Part shown: positions 55,589 through 64,000 of the stretch, in pieces
How the letters are laid out: each line of letters starts with the position of its first letter
Position numbering within the stretch: the stretch's first letter is position 1
NCBI GenBank assembly: GCA_963667815.1
Contig: OY764021.1
From: Saccharicrinis sp963667815
GTDB taxonomy: Bacteria > Bacteroidota > Bacteroidia > Bacteroidales > Marinilabiliaceae
Length of the DNA stretch: 64,000 nucleotides
Direction: 5' to 3' (one strand)
Notes under the pieces: generated by a model
Databases searched by the model: none
What the model was told of the DNA's origin: nothing
The model's input: only the letters and a program-made list of their open reading frames with translations
Translations under genes and position numbers: made by a program

Positions 55589-56968
55589 TTAATCATCTGA
55601 CAGCTTGATAACTTTTAATTTTTTATTTTCCAGGATTTGACGTTTAATAATTAACCTGGCATCCATTGTATCATCTTTAATAGTTACCATATTTAAAACC
55701 TCATCCACAGAATTAATGTTTTGGTATTTGTCGATCCATCCATACCCTATGTATTTGCCATTTTTAATAGCGATAACTGCACTTTCATCTTCACTCCTAC
55801 CAACATCTTTAATAATACAATTACTTTGCGAAAAAGTCATACTATCAATGAATTTCTGAGCCCTTATATTATATAAATCAAAACTCTCAAGATCAATACA
55901 AGCACCTTTACATATTTTAATTTGATATTGAAAACAACTTCCTACTGAATCACTAAGTCCACATAACTTTTGGCATAATTCAAATTTTTCTGATTGATTA
56001 TTGAGATATTGTTTAGCCTCTTTTATAGATTCAAAAGAACTTAGCGGTGTTGTACGACCATCGTTTTTAAGAATATTAAAACGGATATATCCCTTTCTAT
56101 CTTTAAAGCTATATAAACCAAAATTAAGCTTACTCTTAGTTTGAGCTTTATTATATTTTGGTTTATACTTTTTTATTTCTGCAGATTCCATTAGTAAAGC
56201 AACCAACTCACTACCTGTAATGTAAAAATCAACTGAGGCCACTTCTGATTTCATTCTAATAGCCTTTTGTGTCTTTACATTACCAAGGTGTGTTAAAACA
56301 CGTTTTTTTATGTTTTTACTCTTTCCTATATAAATCAAATCTTTGTTCTCATTATAAAAAAAATACACGCCTACCCTTTCTGGCAAATCATTAATTAAAT
56401 TAATACTTAGTTCAGGATGTAAACTTTCTGCGGTAAAATATTTATTTCCTTCTAATGGCATAATTAAACCATTATTATTTGCTAACAAAATCTCAAAAAG
56501 CGTTACTGTTGCTAATGCATCTCCTGCCGCACGGTGTCTGGCATCATTATTAATATTTAAATGCTCACATAAATTACCCAAACTATATGAATTATAACCA
56601 GGCAATATTTTTCTACTTAATTTTACTGTACAAAGCGTATCTCTCTTATATTCGTATCCCAAAGCCCGAAATTCTTCTTGAATAAAACCATAATCAAAAC
56701 TAGCATTATGAGCAACAAATATGCTTCCTTCTGTTATTTCTACAATTTTTTTTGCAACTTCATAAAATTTAGGTGCATTTGACACCATATTATTGCTAAT
56801 TCCTGTCAATTGGGTAATATATGGTGGAATAGTTTGTTCAGGATTAATTAATGAAACAAACTCATTAATCACATTTTTTCCATCATGAACATAAATTGCA
56901 ATCTCTGTAATTTTACCATTTCTAAAATTACCTCCTGTTGTTTCAATATCAATAATCGAATACTTCAT
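55589..56968 (-). CDS. DnaQ-like exonuclease fused to GIY-YIG domain
   Basis: 459 residues. N-terminal DEDDh exonuclease (about 1-170): DIETTG, FVAHNASFDYGFI and the RHRAAGDALAT motif carry the metal ligands. A UvrC-type GIY-YIG nuclease module follows (about 195-280, GVYFFYNENKDLIYIGKSKN) and then a C-terminal region of unknown fold. The same two-domain layout is known from epsilon-subunit/Cho-like proteins and implies a role in DNA repair. Confidence 0.9.
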   Translation of the reverse strand: MKYSIIDIETTGGNFRNGKITEIAIYVHDGKNVINEFVSLINPEQTIPPYITQLTGISNNMVSNAPKFYEVAKKIVEITEGSIFVAHNASFDYGFIQEEFRALGYEYKRDTLCTVKLSRKILPGYNSYSLGNLCEHLNINNDARHRAAGDALATVTLFEILLANNNGLIMPLEGNKYFTAESLHPELSINLINDLPERVGVYFFYNENKDLIYIGKSKNIKKRVLTHLGNVKTQKAIRMKSEVASVDFYITGSELVALLMESAEIKKYKPKYNKAQTKSKLNFGLYSFKDRKGYIRFNILKNDGRTTPLSSFESIKEAKQYLNNQSEKFELCQKLCGLSDSVGSCFQYQIKICKGACIDLESFDLYNIRAQKFIDSMTFSQSNCIIKDVGRSEDESAVIAIKNGKYIGYGWIDKYQNINSVDEVLNMVTIKDDTMDARLIIKRQILENKKLKVIKLSDD

Positions 56969-57322
56969 TCTCTAAGTTTCTGGTAATCTGCAAAGAAAAG
57001 GAATTATAAAATTTAAGCAACAATTTCACCTTAATTTGACATTTTTTTTCTACATAAAAATAGGCCAAAACCCTTGATATTTCTTGGATAGAACTAAAAA
57101 ATAAATTACTTTTGTTATGTAAGATTGATACAAAGAAAACCGCATCAGTTTTATTTAGATTGTTAAACTCAACACTACAATAGAACCGAGTAAAGTTATG
57201 TAGTTTTAGGGCGGGCCTCACCTTCGGGTTATCTTTATGGTACGGAGGATTACCGAGGATTACAAACACTCAAATCCTGTATTCAGGAGTTTAAATAGTC
57301 CATAATTGATGCGGCCGGCATA
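56969..57322. other. Intergenic stretch with a GC-rich repeat fragment
   Basis: No gene is supported. Bases 57208-57263 are unusually GC-rich and contain GGGCGGGCCTCACCTTCGGG and GGAGGATTACCGAGGATTAC, which look like a dispersed-repeat fragment. The surrounding bases are AT-rich. Confidence 0.5.
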
Positions 57323-57352
57323 AAAAGAGCTTCCATTTGGAAGCTCTTTTCT
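57323..57352. terminator. Bidirectional terminator
   Basis: AAAAGAGCTTCC and GGAAGCTCTTTT form a perfect 12-bp stem with a 4-base loop, flanked by A and T tracts. It ends the minus-strand YihY gene. Confidence 0.9.
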
Positions 57353-57353
57353 T

Positions 57354-58661
57354 TTATAAATCTTTTAGCAATACATTTTCAGAAGATGAAGCTCGCATTT
57401 CTTTAAAACGCTCTACTACTTTTTTAACTTTTATCATATTCTTTGTTTCTTCAAAATGTAAGTTTTTACTTCCTGTAGTTTCCAACATGTTTAAAATAAC
57501 AGAGATAGATAATTTATTAATATCAAGAGCTGGTTGGTAAGATGTTTCTCCATTACCATCTTTTGCAACTTCAATTAAAACATTACTCTTAACAAGGTCA
57601 AAAACAATTTCGTTTATCAAACGAATAGGTAGTTTTAAATGAACTGATAGCATTAAAGTATTGACTGGTTCTTTGCCTTGTTCAAAACGTTTAATTACTT
57701 CATAACATACTAATAAAGCAACAACTCTCTTATACTCTACACTGATATTTTTTGTATCCGCAGCAAATTCAAAACTATCAACATTTTGTATAGCAAAGGA
57801 AATTTCAGCCCCAAACATAACAATCAGCCAACTAGCCTGCATCCAAAATAAAAATAAAGGTAATGCAGCGAAACTTCCATATATCGCATTATACCTGGAT
57901 ACATCAACCATAAAATGAATAAAATAATATTGAAGAACCTGAAATAATATACCTGCAACTACACCTCCAACAATAGCAGAAAAAAGATTGACTTTAGTAT
58001 TTGGCATAATTAAAATGAGCATAGTAAATGCTAAGCATATGATTACATAAGGCAATATCATTGTGAGTGTTCTTCCTACATAACTTAAGAGTTCATAGTT
58101 ATTGAATTTGGCAGATACAAATACAATCATACTACTGCTTGATATTAAAAACAAGAAAGCAACAATCATTAATGCTATATAGTCTGTAAATTTTCGGGCA
58201 AAACTTCTCGATCTTTTAACTTCCCATATATCATTGAAACTTTGTTCAATATTACCTAAAACCTGCATTACTGACCAAAAAAGAATAACAAGACCTACAC
58301 CTATAATTATGCCACTTTTAGTACTTTTAACATACCTTTCCGCTAAATCAAGTATATAACTTAATACTTCCTCCTGACCTGCCATTTTTTGGGTTAATTC
58401 CATCTTTAGAGTTTCATCAAAACCAAAACCTAAAGCTATTCCATAAAGTAATGCTACCAGTGGAACTACAGACATTAAGGAATAAAATGTAAGTGCTGAA
58501 GCTTTCTGCTGACATTTATCATATATAAAACCCTTAATAGCTAAATATAAAATACGTAAGGTGTTAATGATAATAACATGAGGACGGGAAAGTTGAAATT
58601 TTTGGATTCGCCATATGTCCTCAGTAAGATATTTAATAGCTTTAGAAACAACCTCCTTCAT
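57354..58661 (-). CDS. YihY/virulence factor BrkB family membrane protein
   Basis: 435 residues. Six membrane helices in the first 310 residues, with the family start KGFIYDKCQQKASALTFYSL, VGLVILFWSVMQVLGNIEQS, and YNAIYGSFAALPLFLFWMQ. A C-terminal cytoplasmic winged-helix-like region (VALLVCYEVIKRFEQGKEPV) follows, as in many Bacteroidota members. Role uncertain: once mis-assigned as RNase BN; probably an envelope or lipid-related transporter. Confidence 0.88.
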   Translation of the reverse strand: MKEVVSKAIKYLTEDIWRIQKFQLSRPHVIIINTLRILYLAIKGFIYDKCQQKASALTFYSLMSVVPLVALLYGIALGFGFDETLKMELTQKMAGQEEVLSYILDLAERYVKSTKSGIIIGVGLVILFWSVMQVLGNIEQSFNDIWEVKRSRSFARKFTDYIALMIVAFLFLISSSSMIVFVSAKFNNYELLSYVGRTLTMILPYVIICLAFTMLILIMPNTKVNLFSAIVGGVVAGILFQVLQYYFIHFMVDVSRYNAIYGSFAALPLFLFWMQASWLIVMFGAEISFAIQNVDSFEFAADTKNISVEYKRVVALLVCYEVIKRFEQGKEPVNTLMLSVHLKLPIRLINEIVFDLVKSNVLIEVAKDGNGETSYQPALDINKLSISVILNMLETTGSKNLHFEETKNMIKVKKVVERFKEMRASSSENVLLKDL

Positions 58662-58707
58662 AATAGAATATCAATGGTTAAAATAAGGAAAGAAATAGAA
58701 AAAAAAT

Positions 58708-59066
58708 AGCAAGTCGATAAGCCGGGTTCTGTCATTCAAATAATGAATGGTCTATCATTTGTCTTGGCCTACGGTCACCCGTAAGCTCCAGCAACCTACC
58801 CCTCACGACTGTATAACATCAAAGCGAGTAGCTCTGTATCCGAAGAAATCGTGATATATTTGGTCTTGCAATCCATGAGATACACGGCTACCTGTGTTGC
58901 CACAAGTACCGGTGAGCTCTTACCTCACCTTTTCACCCTTACCCTAAAATAAGGCGGTTATTCTCTGTTGCATTACTATACCCTCACAGGTATCTTCCAG
59001 TTAAGAAGCATGGTACTCTGCATTGCCCGGACTTTCCTCCATAAATGGCGATAGACTGACTTGCTA
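58708..59066 (-). ncRNA. rnpB: RNase P RNA (bacterial type A)
   Basis: About 359 nt. On the minus strand the 5' end AGCAAGTC and the 3' end GACTTGCT form P1, and the conserved GGAGGAAAGTCCGGGC (complement near 59025-59040) and the 3' AGAACCCGGCTTATCG are present. It is the catalytic subunit that processes tRNA 5' ends. It sits between the SPOR-like gene and the YihY gene, all on the minus strand. Confidence 0.96.
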
Positions 59067-59087
59067 TATGTTGCAAATATATATCTT

Positions 59088-59735
59088 TTATTCTATTTGA
59101 TACGGTAGATAAGCATCTAATTCGGTTACATAAGCATTTTTAAAGCCTTTTTCTTTAATATTACTTAATTCAGCTATTGCTTCTTCATACTTATATTTTC
59201 CTGTTGTATATCGGTAAATTTTATCCTTCAAATAAAACTCCATAATATCATCTTGCTCTATTCCTTTAAAGTGACTTAAATAAACTGGAAATCGAAATGC
59301 ACTCAATTGAATCGTATAAGTTTTATTAGGATCAGGAACAAATTTAGTAGTGCTAGTATAAGTATTATCGCCTTTTAGTTTATACTTACTTGTATTTACG
59401 ATAAAAGCCTGAGTATAGCCTAAATCTCTATAATAAACTAATTCATTTTCGGCTAATTTGTGAGTAGCATAACTCCCGACACAATATTTCATATAACCGT
59501 CAGCACAATTAAACTCGCGAGCTTCTTGTACATTATTAAAAAAACCGGGTTCACCTGCGGGATACTTTAATGCAATAATCTGTATTGCATAATCAGGTTT
59601 ATTAGAAAGCTCAAATACACTGACAATCTTTTTTGAAGTACGCAAAGGCCCTAATTTATCAACTTTATTTTGCCCGTATAGTGAGCTAAACATTAAAGTT
59701 AATACTGTTAGAATTATAATGTATGTTGATTTCAT
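59088..59735 (-). CDS. SPOR-like exported protein
   Basis: 215 residues with signal peptide MKSTYIIILTVLTLMFSSLYG. The mature part holds two SPOR-like repeats (DYAIQIIALKYPAG with YCVGSYATHKLAENELVYYR; TYTIQLSAFRFPVY with YTTGKYKYEEAIAELSNIK). SPOR domains bind denuded peptidoglycan. It follows an OmpA-type gene and is probably part of the same envelope module. Confidence 0.8.
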   Translation of the reverse strand: MKSTYIIILTVLTLMFSSLYGQNKVDKLGPLRTSKKIVSVFELSNKPDYAIQIIALKYPAGEPGFFNNVQEAREFNCADGYMKYCVGSYATHKLAENELVYYRDLGYTQAFIVNTSKYKLKGDNTYTSTTKFVPDPNKTYTIQLSAFRFPVYLSHFKGIEQDDIMEFYLKDKIYRYTTGKYKYEEAIAELSNIKEKGFKNAYVTELDAYLPYQIE

Positions 59736-59766
59736 CTTTATTTAAATTTATGGTCTTTAACAGTTC

Positions 59767-61797
59767 TTATTTTTTAACTCTCCAAACAACCACCTCAATT
59801 CTCCGATTCTTAAGTTGCTCTTCATTACTACAAAGAACACCCCTTTTACACTTATTTACTATATATCTTTCACCATATCCTCGTGGAATTGTTGACTCTC
59901 CATCCACACCTTTTTTCATTAACATACCTTCTACTTTTTCCCCCATTCTTTGAGAAGTAAATAAATTATCTAGCTTACTACCTCTGGCATCAGTATGAGA
60001 ATTTAATTTAACTACAATCTGAGGATTATTTTGAAGATACGAAGCCAACCTATCCAATGTTTTTTTACTTTCTTCAGTTAACTCTGTTCCTACATAGTAA
60101 AGGACCATACCACTAATATCATCCAAAACATCATCATTAAATATTGGAGTTAACGATAAGCCATTATCATTTAAATCAGCTAGCTCCATAATATTTAATA
60201 TCATTCTTTTTGAATTAAATTCTCCTTCTTTTGAAAAAACCAATTCAAACTCTTGTCCATCTTTTCTATATTCATCAGGAATAACAATATTAAAGACTCC
60301 TTTATCATCAGATATACCTGATGTAATAATATTACCTGTAGCATCATCTATAATATCAACTTTAACCCCTTTCGCAGCTAAATTATTATAGGTAGACTTA
60401 ACTTTGGCACTAAATAAACCAGGATACGCAGAAAGATCTACTTTAATTTCTTCTTCTACAGAGATAGTTTCATCAGGCAAATCTTCAAGCACTATTACAT
60501 CTCCTTCTTTTGGTAACTCTTTTTCTACTTCAGGCTCCTCTTTTTGTCCTACAAACTCAACAGTAAAAATTACATCATCACCTGTTTCAGTACGACTACT
60601 TGATAGAAAACCTCTCTCCGGATCTTTCGGATTAACAACATAGGCAAAATCGTCAGCAACATCATTAAATGGTTTTAACATATTTCTTACATTCTTCCAT
60701 GCTCCATCTTCATAATGTGCTCTGAAAATATCTAAACCTCCAAAACCATAATGTCCATCTGAAGAGAAATACAATACATTATCTTTACTAACAAATGGAA
60801 ATACTTCATCTCCATATGTATTAATTTCAGGACCAAGGTTTTTTACAGTACCATACATACCTCCACGTAATCTTTCAACCCGATATATATCCTTTCCTCC
60901 TTTACCACCTTCCATATTCGATACGAAATACAAGAATTTATCATCTGGTGATACCGCGGGATGACCGTAGTCGTAGTCATCATTAATAAAAGGTAGTTCT
61001 ATCTCTTTCCCCCAATCATTACCTTCATAATTTACTTTAAATAATTTTAATCTACTTTGTCCTCCTTTTACCCTAACAACTTTAGTAAAATACATCGTAT
61101 TAAAATCTGAAGTAAAGGATATGGCGCCTATATGATAAGGAGATTCTAAATTTTTAGAAAAAGGTCTTCCTTTTTGAATTTCGTTATCTTTAAGATCTGA
61201 GTAGTAAAGATTCAAAAAAGATTTTCCTTGTCTATCAACATTTTTTGAACCTTCTTCAGAAGCTGAGGAATAGACAACTCCATTTTTATAATACTGAATT
61301 CCAAAAGATTGACCAGAAGTAAAAATAGGAGAAGGGTTAACACGATAGGGCTCTACTTCTTCGTGAGCAGCTGCCCAATTACACGACTCAATCAACTCAT
61401 TAACTTGAACCGGATTTGCTCCTAACTTTAGTGCTTTTTCATACCAAAAAATTGCACCTCTGTCCTCCTTTGCATATAATCCTGAACGCTGATAGACCTG
61501 GGCATAAACCATAAAATCCTCCTTAGTAGACAGCTTATCTTCTACTTCCAATAATATGGTTAAGGCACGTTCTATATTATTTAACTCGTAATAACATTTT
61601 CCCATTTTGATCTTAACATCATCATTAAGCTTCTCACCATCATTTTGAGCCTCTAAATAGCTTTGAAGAGCTTGATAATATTCAGCTTTTTTATAGTAGT
61701 TATTTCCTTTATTAACTAATTTACTTTGTCCTTGAACAGTAACTGTTCCAAGAAAAATAAAAATGGAAAAAACTATGTATTGTGTAATCTTCTTCAT
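59767..61797 (-). CDS. PorE-like OmpA family protein (TPR, PD40, OmpA)
   Basis: The start at ATG 61797 (MKKITQYIVFSIFIFLGTVT) gives a signal peptide; the frame opens at 61860. Order: TPR repeats (about 30-130), a beta-propeller of PD40/WD40-like repeats (180-430; AVSPDDKFLYFVSNMEGGKG), a carboxypeptidase-D-like domain (about 480-560) and a C-terminal OmpA domain (LNSHTDARGSK through LKNRRIEVVVW). This matches PorE-type proteins that link the type IX secretion machinery to peptidoglycan. It precedes the SPOR-like gene, and lies behind the PorP/SprF gene. Confidence 0.9.
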   Translation of the reverse strand: MKKITQYIVFSIFIFLGTVTVQGQSKLVNKGNNYYKKAEYYQALQSYLEAQNDGEKLNDDVKIKMGKCYYELNNIERALTILLEVEDKLSTKEDFMVYAQVYQRSGLYAKEDRGAIFWYEKALKLGANPVQVNELIESCNWAAAHEEVEPYRVNPSPIFTSGQSFGIQYYKNGVVYSSASEEGSKNVDRQGKSFLNLYYSDLKDNEIQKGRPFSKNLESPYHIGAISFTSDFNTMYFTKVVRVKGGQSRLKLFKVNYEGNDWGKEIELPFINDDYDYGHPAVSPDDKFLYFVSNMEGGKGGKDIYRVERLRGGMYGTVKNLGPEINTYGDEVFPFVSKDNVLYFSSDGHYGFGGLDIFRAHYEDGAWKNVRNMLKPFNDVADDFAYVVNPKDPERGFLSSSRTETGDDVIFTVEFVGQKEEPEVEKELPKEGDVIVLEDLPDETISVEEEIKVDLSAYPGLFSAKVKSTYNNLAAKGVKVDIIDDATGNIITSGISDDKGVFNIVIPDEYRKDGQEFELVFSKEGEFNSKRMILNIMELADLNDNGLSLTPIFNDDVLDDISGMVLYYVGTELTEESKKTLDRLASYLQNNPQIVVKLNSHTDARGSKLDNLFTSQRMGEKVEGMLMKKGVDGESTIPRGYGERYIVNKCKRGVLCSNEEQLKNRRIEVVVWRVKK

Positions 61798-61952
61798 AAT
61801 TAAAGATATTAAAGCTATGATTAAGTTATCTTTTCTTAAAAAGCCCGTTATAATTGACAAAGCTAATTTAAGTTAGGAAAAAATTTATATACTGTTAATA
61901 ATATAAAATGCTATTTTACAAAAAAAATAAGTTCTAATATAATATTCAAACT

Positions 61953-62900
61953 CTAAAAGTAACGAATTGAACGCATTCCTGCTCTCTTATTAAAAGTAAA
62001 ATCAAATTGGATTCCTATTTCATGAGACCCTATTTTTGCATACTGATTTAGAGAACTCAATGAATAGTCAAAAGAATATCTAAATGTATAGGGTGATTTC
62101 GGATTTGGCTTGAATTCTGCAAGGAACACGACATCTGAAATTGATCTATATGATAAACCTAACCAAAGTGTTTCCATCAATAAAACATTACCTGAAACAT
62201 CAAATTGTAAAGGAGCACCATAAACTTCTCTAAACAATAATGTAGGTTTTACTTTTACATCACCCCAATCAAAAACATATCCTCCATATAAATACATGGT
62301 CATATTTTGAAAATCAAGAGTGTTCTTAAAAGTTTCATTCGCTTCATCAAAATTATTTGAAAACATTTTTGGTACAGAAAAACCAACAAAATAGTCTTCC
62401 TCAAACAAATATGCTCCAAAACCAACATTCAATCCTATTTTAGACTGTTTTCCAGCAAATACAGGGTCCCTATTTTGATCTGTTACCGCTTTAGTACCAT
62501 CATAAACAATTGAACTGGCACCTACCTGCAAACCTAAAGATAAAAAGCGTCTTCTATCAATTTCTAGCTTATAAGATGCTGCTATCATAGCATCTGTTGT
62601 TCTTGAAAAGCCAATCATATCATTCATAATAGATATCCCAAAACCCAAATTAGTATCTTCTAATGGACCATGCACATTAAGAGATTGATTCATTGGAGCT
62701 CCTTCTAAACCTATCCATTGATTACGATTAATTAATAAACCACTAATAACATCACGGGTTCCATTATAAGCTGGATTAAGTAATCCCTGATTAGCAATAT
62801 AGTGATTATACTGAGCCATATCTTGTCCAAAGGTTTTGGTGGAAAAACTTATTCCAACAAATAACACAATCAACAATTTAAATATCTGGTTATATCTCAT
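61953..62900 (-). CDS. PorP/SprF family type IX secretion membrane protein
   Basis: 315 residues. Signal peptide (VLFVGISFSTKTFGQDMAQY) and a beta-barrel with the typical QYNHYIANQGLLNPAYNGTR start. PorP/SprF proteins partner with surface proteins bearing type-B sorting domains during type IX secretion. The gene directly follows such a protein (the CHU_C-domain protein), the classical pairing. Confidence 0.92.
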   Translation of the reverse strand: MRYNQIFKLLIVLFVGISFSTKTFGQDMAQYNHYIANQGLLNPAYNGTRDVISGLLINRNQWIGLEGAPMNQSLNVHGPLEDTNLGFGISIMNDMIGFSRTTDAMIAASYKLEIDRRRFLSLGLQVGASSIVYDGTKAVTDQNRDPVFAGKQSKIGLNVGFGAYLFEEDYFVGFSVPKMFSNNFDEANETFKNTLDFQNMTMYLYGGYVFDWGDVKVKPTLLFREVYGAPLQFDVSGNVLLMETLWLGLSYRSISDVVFLAEFKPNPKSPYTFRYSFDYSLSSLNQYAKIGSHEIGIQFDFTFNKRAGMRSIRYF

Positions 62901-62943
62901 GATACTATTTTTTCTTAGTTAAGATTTAAGCTCGTTAATTCAC

Positions 62944-63999
62944 TTACCTCCTTAATTCTATATATCCACTATATTCTTTAACCTTTACAGTTTCTTCTGT
63001 AGCCATATTAACTTCAACAGTATACACATAGAAATATGTACCGTTTGGCAAATCTGTACCAATAGAGACCATATTAGCAGTCGTTGATGTTCCATCCCAC
63101 CATTGATCTTCATCTCCATATGAATCACCAGTAGATCTATAAACTAAAGCACCCCACCTATTAAAAACTTCTAATTTGCTTTTTTCCGCGGTATAAATAC
63201 CAGCTTCCTCAATCCCACTAATCCTGAAGTAATCATTGATACCATCACCATTCGGTGAAAATGCATTAGGTATGATAAAGGCATTTTCAGAATCTAAATC
63301 TTTATTGCCAACAAATATATGAACCCAAGCAGAATCAATTCTTTCTCTAGGTGCAAGATAATCCGTATTCTTAAAGAAATATTGTACAGAATCCTTTCCA
63401 AAGAAACCAGGTTTTTTAGTATAAACCAATACACTGGATATCTCATCGATTGTAACTGAACCACTAGATATTTCAGTAGACATAGAACCCTGTCTGTCAA
63501 ACCAGAACCTTAAATTCCCATCATTGCCAGTCTCTGGATCACCTAAGAAATCAATACTTACATTCCATGTATCATTTACAGTCTCATCCTGACCTGCAAC
63601 AATAATAGTTCCTGCATTTTGACCTTTAGTAAGTATTAAATAATCATCTTCAGCATTTAATGGGAACTCTTCCATATAAATAGTACCATCCATAATTGAG
63701 GTACATCCTTCTGCACTAGTTGCTCTAACACTATAGATACCAGCATCTGGTCTAGAACCATAGTTGATTGCACGTCCTTTTCCTACACTATCAACTGGAT
63801 CTGGTATTATATCCATTCCATTAAGCAATAAACTATATATAGTTAAATCTTCTTCAGGAGCTGAATTATCCAGTATTATTTCATCTGAACTTGTTAATCC
63901 ATAACACATTTCTGAACAATCTAGATTACCAATTTGTAAAATCTCAACGTTTGGTGTAGGATTCATAACAACAATAAAGTTTTCAAAACTATAGGTAGC
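62944..63999 (-). CDS. CHU_C/gliding-motility C-terminal domain surface protein, partial
   Basis: The frame runs off the right window edge (open to at least 63999), so only the last 352 or so residues are visible. The C-terminal about 90 residues carry the type-B type IX sorting signal: AFIIPNAFSPNGDGINDYFR, NRWGALVYRS and the ending TVKVKEYSGYIELRR. The upstream part resembles a repeat-rich adhesin. It is exported by type IX secretion and attached outside the cell; its partner is the PorP/SprF protein encoded next to it. Confidence 0.93.
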   Translation of the reverse strand, partial: ATYSFENFIVVMNPTPNVEILQIGNLDCSEMCYGLTSSDEIILDNSAPEEDLTIYSLLLNGMDIIPDPVDSVGKGRAINYGSRPDAGIYSVRATSAEGCTSIMDGTIYMEEFPLNAEDDYLILTKGQNAGTIIVAGQDETVNDTWNVSIDFLGDPETGNDGNLRFWFDRQGSMSTEISSGSVTIDEISSVLVYTKKPGFFGKDSVQYFFKNTDYLAPRERIDSAWVHIFVGNKDLDSENAFIIPNAFSPNGDGINDYFRISGIEEAGIYTAEKSKLEVFNRWGALVYRSTGDSYGDEDQWWDGTSTTANMVSIGTDLPNGTYFYVYTVEVNMATEETVKVKEYSGYIELRR

Positions 64000-64000
64000 A

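Noticed and set aside
56949..57269. 106-codon minus-strand ORF upstream of the DnaQ-GIY-YIG gene
   Set aside because: It runs through a repeat-like GC-rich patch and overlaps the real start of the next gene; the protein sequence looks random.
1..64000. CRISPR arrays, tRNA and rRNA genes, insertion sequences
   Set aside because: I saw no regularly spaced direct repeats, tRNA cloverleaf pattern, rRNA stretch or transposase gene on either strand.

Overview
This window comes from an AT-rich Bacteroidota chromosome, most likely an anaerobic, possibly marine member of Bacteroidales/Marinilabiliales. Evidence for this includes a giant hybrid two-component regulator (HTCS), PorP/SprF and CHU_C-type type IX secretion proteins, many Bacteroidota-type lipoproteins, TAnnTTTG-type -7 promoter boxes, a B12-riboswitch-controlled cobalamin importer and an [FeFe]-hydrogenase locus. 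No taxonomic marker search could be run, so the placement rests on family content. No tRNA or rRNA gene, CRISPR array or intact transposase was seen.

Layout. 0-2 kb: the end of an alpha-oxoamine synthase-family gene followed by a TetR regulator. 2-7.6 kb: an accessory zone with a decayed small gene, orphan lipoproteins, a GC-rich repeat patch and minus-strand orphan genes separated by attC-like or palindromic spacers. 7.8-16.6 kb: a small polysaccharide-use locus (GH115 alpha-glucuronidase, HTCS regulator, GH43-like enzyme, L-rhamnose mutarotase) without SusC/SusD. 16.7-30.2 kb: mostly housekeeping genes (GNAT, mntP, thioesterase, era, der, rlmH, nadC, FKBP) plus a hemerythrin protein, a degenerate LuxR-type response regulator and a very large NtrY-like histidine kinase. 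30.2-33.7 kb: BtuD-BtuC-BtuF behind a cobalamin riboswitch. 33.7-38.3 kb: TPR, DUF4837, TonB and DUF6263-like envelope genes.

38.4-45.1 kb is the most interesting locus. A sigma-54 activator (PAS, AAA+ with GAFTGA, Fis HTH) precedes an operon encoding a thioredoxin-like [2Fe-2S] protein, a HydS-like sensory [FeFe]-hydrogenase homologue with a PAS domain, and a SpoIIE/PP2C phosphatase, followed by a group-B-like [FeFe]-hydrogenase. The intergenic region holds three 17-bp TGTYC-N7-GRACA sites, strong candidates for activator-binding sites. Together they suggest a redox or H2-sensing relay controlling a fermentative hydrogenase.

45.2-50.2 kb: a PHP phosphoesterase, a NagB-like sugar-phosphate enzyme, a Vat/CatB acetyltransferase and about 1.3 kb of decayed genes, including a recognisable GPP34-like remnant, then a CDGSH protein. 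50.6-57 kb: an M23 peptidase, GNAT, histidinol-phosphatase-like PHP, prfC, a FlK-like thioesterase and a DnaQ-GIY-YIG fusion. 57.3-64 kb: a YihY family membrane protein, rnpB (RNase P RNA), and a type IX secretion/gliding module (SPOR-like protein, OmpA/PD40 protein, PorP/SprF, and a CHU_C-domain protein that runs off the right edge).
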